Source of the DNA: Acholeplasmatales bacterium
Lineage (GTDB): Bacteria; Bacillota_I; Bacilli_A; Acholeplasmatales; Anaeroplasmataceae
Assembly (NCBI GenBank): GCA_024681175.1
Contig: JAILBI010000066.1
Coordinates: 1 to 10,767 of the forward strand
DNA length: 10,767 bases
Direction: 5' to 3'
The notes below the pieces were generated by a model. It had not been told where the DNA came from. It did no database searches and saw only the letters and a list, made by a program, of their open reading frames with translations. A program made the translations under genes and the position numbers. This document shows, in pieces, positions 8,404 through 10,767 of the stretch. How positions within the stretch are numbered: the stretch's first letter is position 1; each line of letters begins with the position of its first letter.

Positions 8404-8424
8404 AGTTTTTATTCTTCTTTAAAA

Positions 8425-9063
8425 TTACATATTTAAGAAATTCTTAATAAATGAAATAATTTCTTCATCTTTTGCATTTGCAAAGAAATATTTTTTAAAT
8501 GAATCTCTATCAATTGTTTCTCTTAAGAAATCCTTATCAATTTCCTTTAAAATATCAATCATAGGACGATGAGTAATCTTTTTAACACCATCTAAAATCT
8601 TTTTATTTCTTTGTTCAGGTACTACTCTTTCCTTAGGGTAGCCACCACCAAATGGAGCCTTAAATAAATTTTCATATACATTTTCTAAATTTAATTCAGC
8701 ACCCCAGCCAAAGCCTTTTGCATATGGCATAGAAATAGCATTACCATCATTAATTTGACCAAATAAATATGCATCAGATGGTTCAACGATTAAACCGCAT
8801 AAAACATTAGGGAATGAATTTAATGCAAGCATTGCTCCACCACCAGTACCACAGCCTGTAACAACAAAGTCTGCTGCCTTTGAATTAATTAAGATTGCAG
8901 CAAGTAAACCATTTTGAACATATGTTAATGATTTATCCTCAGGACCAAACATACCATAATTATCTACAGTATGACCATACTTTGTTGCAACCTTATTTAA
9001 TGTATTAAAAATAAGTTCATTTTTTGCTGCTTGTGAATTTTCATTAATTAAAGCTATTCTCAT
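8425..9063 (-). CDS. RpiB/LacA/LacB-family sugar isomerase, long divergent form (possibly DhuI-like)
   Basis: Cytoplasmic aldose-ketose isomerase fold of the RpiB/LacAB family. The core is clear: N-terminal M-R-I-A-L, V-V-T-G-C-G-T-G-G-G (67-76) with the family's catalytic Cys at residue 71, and I-N-D-G-N-A-I (104-110), followed by G-G-G-Y-P-K-E-R (139-146). However, the Asp-His pair of RpiB near residue 8 is Glu8-Asn9, and the His of the RpiB H-N-D-A-N motif is Ile104. At 212 residues it is about 60 longer than ordinary RpiB (about 150), with a C-terminal extension. The length and motifs resemble the streptococcal DhuI subgroup, which isomerises the unsaturated uronate product 4-deoxy-L-threo-5-hexosulose-uronate; that match is from memory. 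No uronate genes are near. Ribose- or galactose-6-phosphate isomerase remains possible. It has its own promoter, an AAGGAG site 6 bases before the ATG, and its own terminator. Confidence 0.85.
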   Translation of the reverse strand: MRIALINENSQAAKNELIFNTLNKVATKYGHTVDNYGMFGPEDKSLTYVQNGLLAAILINSKAADFVVTGCGTGGGAMLALNSFPNVLCGLIVEPSDAYLFGQINDGNAISMPYAKGFGWGAELNLENVYENLFKAPFGGGYPKERVVPEQRNKKILDGVKKITHRPMIDILKEIDKDFLRETIDRDSFKKYFFANAKDEEIISFIKNFLNM

Positions 9064-9090
9064 AATAATCTCCTTCTTTCGTATGCATTA

Positions 9091-9119
9091 AGTATAACAT
9101 AATATTTAACTAAAAGTAA
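9091..9119 (-). promoter_or_regulatory. Extended -10 promoter for the RpiB-family gene
   Basis: Minus strand TGTTATACT (9099..9091) is an extended -10; a weak -35 (TTACTT, 9119..9114) lies 17 bases upstream of TATACT. The predicted start near 9084 leaves a leader of about 20 bases with the AAGGAG ribosome binding site. Its location after the fba terminator makes the gene monocistronic. Confidence 0.65.
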
Positions 9120-9121
9120 GA

Positions 9122-9147
9122 ACAAAATAAAAGGGACAAAAGTCCCT
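9122..9147 (-). terminator. Intrinsic terminator of fba
   Basis: Minus strand: stem AGGGAC (9147..9142) and GTCCCT (9137..9132) with a TTTT loop, then TTTATTTTG. It begins 11 bases after the fba stop. The stem is short (6 bp) but GC-rich for this genome. Confidence 0.88.
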
Positions 9148-9158
9148 AATATTATTTA

Positions 9159-10025
9159 TTAAGCTTTGCCTACTGAGCCAAACATTTTCATTTTGATACC
9201 AACGATTTCTCTAATACCATCGATACCAGGAGCAAGAACCTTTCTTGGGTCATAGCCCTTCTTTTCAAGATCCTTCTTAGCTTCAAAATATTTTCTTGTA
9301 GCTTCAGTGAAATATTGTTGACATTCAGTATTAACATTAACCTTAGAAACACCTAAAGAAATTGCCTTTTTAACTTGGTCTTCAGGAATACCTGTTCCAC
9401 CATGTAATACAAGTGGCATATTGCCAACTTCCTTCTTAATTGCTGCTAATGTGTCAAAATCAAGACCTAGCCAATTTGCAGGATATGGACCATGAATATT
9501 ACCAATACCAGCTGCAAGCATATCGATGCCTAAATCTGCAATCTTTTTACATTCCTTAGGATCAGCAACCTCGCCTCTTCCTTTAACGCCATCTTCTTCA
9601 CCGCCGATTGCGCCAACTTCTGCTTCAACAGAAACACCATGCTTATGTGCAAGTGCAACGATTTCCTTTGTTTTAGCAACATTTTCATCAAATGGAAGAT
9701 GAGAACCATCAAACATAACTGATGTATAACCAGCTTCAATACAAGCCTTTGCACCTTCATATGTACCATGGTCAAGGTGTAAAGCTACTGGAACAGTAAT
9801 ACCCATAGAATCAACCATTGCGCTAACCATTGCTGCAACTGTCTTATAGCCAGTCATATATTTATTTGCGCCTTCTGATACCTCAAGGATAACAGGTGAT
9901 CTTAATTCTTCAGCTTCAAGTAAAATTGCTTTTGTCCATTCAAGATTATTAATATTAAATGCACCAACTGCATAATGTCCTTCAAGAGCTTTTTCTAAAA
10001 TGCCCTTTGCACTAACTAAACCCAT
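9159..10025 (-). CDS. fba: Fructose-bisphosphate aldolase, class II
   Basis: Zinc-dependent aldolase that splits fructose 1,6-bisphosphate into dihydroxyacetone phosphate and glyceraldehyde 3-phosphate in glycolysis, and runs in reverse in gluconeogenesis; cytoplasmic TIM barrel. Landmarks: Y-A-V-G-A-F-N-I-N-N (18-27), H-L-D-H-G (83-87) with catalytic Asp85 and zinc ligand His86, E-A-E-V-G (134-138), G-N-I-H-G (175-179) with zinc ligand His178, L-H-G-G-T-G-I-P (207-214) with zinc ligand His208, and phosphate-binding K-V-N-V-N-T (228-233). The 288 residues match the usual class II length. The tagatose-bisphosphate aldolases share this fold, but the standalone setting without sugar-uptake genes favours the glycolytic enzyme. 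The start is set by an AGGAGG site 9 bases upstream. It has its own strong promoter and terminator, so high constitutive expression is likely. Confidence 0.96.
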   Translation of the reverse strand: MGLVSAKGILEKALEGHYAVGAFNINNLEWTKAILLEAEELRSPVILEVSEGANKYMTGYKTVAAMVSAMVDSMGITVPVALHLDHGTYEGAKACIEAGYTSVMFDGSHLPFDENVAKTKEIVALAHKHGVSVEAEVGAIGGEEDGVKGRGEVADPKECKKIADLGIDMLAAGIGNIHGPYPANWLGLDFDTLAAIKKEVGNMPLVLHGGTGIPEDQVKKAISLGVSKVNVNTECQQYFTEATRKYFEAKKDLEKKGYDPRKVLAPGIDGIREIVGIKMKMFGSVGKA

Positions 10026-10030
10026 AATAA

Positions 10031-10040
10031 TATACCTCCT
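10031..10040 (-). promoter_or_regulatory. fba ribosome binding site
   Basis: AGGAGG (10040..10035), nine bases before the ATG at 10025, is a full match to the anti-16S core and fixes the fba start. Confidence 0.88.
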
Positions 10041-10065
10041 AGATTTTTGTTAATATCTATATATA

Positions 10066-10093
10066 ATTATAAAATAATTATCATTTTTTTCAA
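10066..10093 (-). promoter_or_regulatory. fba promoter
   Basis: Minus strand TTGAAA (-35, 10093..10088), 16-base spacer, perfect TATAAT (-10, 10071..10066). Predicted start near 10059, giving a leader of about 30 bases. Near-consensus, as expected for a glycolytic gene. Confidence 0.85.
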
Positions 10094-10097
10094 TGTG

Positions 10098-10132
10098 TAA
10101 AAAATAAATGACAAAAGTAATTTTGTCATTTA
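10098..10132 (-). terminator. Intrinsic terminator of the small membrane-protein gene
   Basis: Minus strand: perfect 12-bp stem TAAATGACAAAA (10132..10121) and TTTTGTCATTTA (10116..10105) with a TTAC loop, then six T. It starts 11 bases after the stop codon of the membrane-protein gene and ends only a few bases before the fba -35. Confidence 0.92.
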
Positions 10133-10143
10133 CCCCTCATTTA

Positions 10144-10509
10144 TTAAAATAAGTTAACGAAATTTCTGATACAGTCAATTCCCCAAATTAATAAATAAAT
10201 TGCTGACCAAGCCATAGTTACAATACTAATGATGAATGAAGCTAAATCTTCCTTCATTGCAGGAATAGTAACCTTAATTGAATGTAATAAAGATAATGCA
10301 AATGTAATACCAAGACCAACTGCACAAGCAAGGTTGATAATAAACCAAGGTAAATTGCCAGTAACAAATCCTTGTAAAATCCAGTGTGTAGTACAAATTG
10401 CAAGAGCAATAATTGCTATAATTAAAGATTTTCTGAAGTTTGCTTCAATTAAATGATAACCACCATTATTCTCTTTTGTTTCATTATTTTTGTTTTCATT
10501 TTCACTCAT
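10144..10509 (-). CDS. Unrecognised small membrane protein, three membrane segments
   Basis: 121-residue protein that I do not recognise. The first 25 or so residues are hydrophilic and very rich in Asn, Glu and Lys. Three hydrophobic stretches follow: about 28-49, 55-77 and 91-113, separated by a very short G-N-L-P turn and by a loop holding Lys79, Lys86 and two acidic residues. By the positive-inside rule (Arg26-Lys27 before the first segment, lysines in the second loop) the N-terminus is inside and the short C-terminal tail outside. No signal-peptide cleavage site, catalytic motif or lipobox is visible. The start is supported by AAAGGAGAAGG upstream and by a promoter; a terminator follows. 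Position between dnaE and fba gives no functional clue, since both neighbours appear to be separate transcripts. Confidence 0.85.
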   Translation of the reverse strand: MSENENKNNETKENNGGYHLIEANFRKSLIIAIIALAICTTHWILQGFVTGNLPWFIINLACAVGLGITFALSLLHSIKVTIPAMKEDLASFIISIVTMAWSAIYLLIWGIDCIRNFVNLF

Positions 10510-10537
10510 AATTATTCCTTCTCCTTTGAATACTAGA

Positions 10538-10566
10538 ATTATATGTTAATCACTTGTTAAAAACAA
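10538..10566 (-). promoter_or_regulatory. Promoter of the small membrane-protein gene
   Basis: Minus strand TTGTTT (-35, 10566..10561), 17-base spacer, perfect TATAAT (-10, 10543..10538). Predicted start near 10531, with the AAAGGAGAAGG ribosome binding site directly inside a leader of about 22 bases. Confidence 0.75.
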
Positions 10567-10567
10567 G
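10553..10567 (-). other. Inverted repeat over the -35 box (possible operator)
   Basis: CTTGTT-TTT-AACAAG, a perfect 6-bp inverted repeat, covers the -35 hexamer of the membrane-protein promoter and lies 11 bases after the dnaE stop. No T-run follows on the minus strand, so it is a poor terminator; an operator is possible. A chance palindrome in AT-rich DNA cannot be excluded. Confidence 0.35.
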
Positions 10568-10578
10568 ACATAATTGAA

Positions 10579-10767
10579 TTAATTTGGTTCAAATAAAATG
10601 TTATTAATAATAAAAGTAGTAGTATTCTTATCCTTATCAAGCTCTAATCTACCATTTATTACATATAATTTTGATTTTATTAATTTATTATTTAATTCTT
10701 TATAATTCTTTGTAAATATTACAAATCTTAATTCATTTTTACCATCAGAAATTGAACCTAAGGCCAT
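10579..10767 (-). CDS. dnaE: DNA polymerase III subunit alpha (DnaE), C-terminal 62 residues, cut by window edge
   Basis: The 3' end of a gene that enters from the right edge; the ATG at the very edge is almost surely an internal methionine. The residues match the C-terminal OB-fold of DnaE-type polymerase III alpha subunits: M-A-x-x-x-x-S-D at the start, then F-V-I-F-x-K-N-Y-K-E-L, K-L-Y-V-I-N-G-R-L-E (about 33-42) and a final F-I-I-N-N-I strand. In Bacillus subtilis DnaE the same order M-A-F-V-T, A-V-V-F-P-E-T-Y, V-L-V-D-G-T-I-E ends the protein. This OB-fold binds single-stranded DNA or partner proteins; the polymerase domain lies outside the window. No intrinsic terminator follows the TAA stop. 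Other OB-fold proteins are possible but fit less well. Confidence 0.78.
   Translation of the reverse strand: MALGSISDGKNELRFVIFTKNYKELNNKLIKSKLYVINGRLELDKDKNTTTFIINNILFEPN

Noticed and set aside
9530..9775. Minus-strand open frame of 81 codons within fba, and a plus-strand frame at 10229-10456 within the membrane-protein gene
   Set aside because: Both overlap entirely a better-supported gene in another frame and show no independent ribosome binding site or conserved pattern.
10553..10567. CTTGTT-TTT-AACAAG as the dnaE terminator
   Set aside because: No T-run follows in the direction of dnaE transcription; listed instead as a possible operator.
1..10767. Mycoplasma genetic code (TGA as Trp), RNA genes, CRISPR, insertion sequences or a defence system
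   Set aside because: Trp is encoded by TGG and no gene contains an in-frame TGA; no repeat array, transposase, tRNA-like cloverleaf or inverted terminal repeats were seen.

Overview
This is a single-strand block of an AT-rich genome: every gene I can support lies on the minus strand, so transcription runs from the right edge to the left edge. The RNA polymerase proteins, the class II aldolase, the DnaE-type C-terminus, the strong AGGAGG-like ribosome binding sites and the AT-rich codons suggest a low-GC member of Bacilli or a Mollicutes relative (Erysipelotrichales, Acholeplasmatales or RF39-like gut lineages are candidates). Tryptophan is encoded by TGG and no TGA interrupts any gene, so there is no sign of the Mycoplasma code. 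The visible stops are TAA (five genes) and TAG (rpoB). The lineage is inferred from impression only, not from a tree.

Layout, in transcription order: (1) the 3' end of dnaE, the replicative DNA polymerase III alpha subunit, cut by the right edge; (2) an unrecognised 121-residue protein with three membrane segments; (3) fba, class II fructose-bisphosphate aldolase; (4) a 212-residue RpiB/LacA/LacB-family isomerase that has lost two conserved RpiB histidines and looks like a sugar-acid or uronate isomerase subgroup; (5) the rpoB-rpoC operon for the beta and beta' subunits of RNA polymerase, behind a roughly 170-base structured leader; (6) the first 51 codons of an unrecognised gene with a faint RNase III-like look, cut by the left edge.

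The intergenic regions are short and orderly. The membrane protein, fba, the isomerase and rpoC are each followed by an intrinsic terminator, and each unit (membrane protein, fba, isomerase, rpoBC, left-edge gene) has a recognisable sigma-A-type promoter. Apart from rpoBC the genes therefore look monocistronic. There is no non-coding stretch above 300 bases; the longest, between the isomerase and rpoB (272 bases), holds a terminator, a strong promoter with an A-tract, and the rpoB leader.

This is mainly a housekeeping region; I see no mobile element, CRISPR array, RNA gene or defence system. The points most worth a second look are the rpoB leader (mutually exclusive hairpins that could hide or free the ribosome binding site, plus a six-codon ORF overlapping the rpoB start), a natural Gln at the RpoB position of E. 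coli His526 that predicts rifampicin insensitivity, unusual bridge-helix residues and large charged insertions in RpoC, an acidic RpoC tail, and the divergent active site of the RpiB-family protein.
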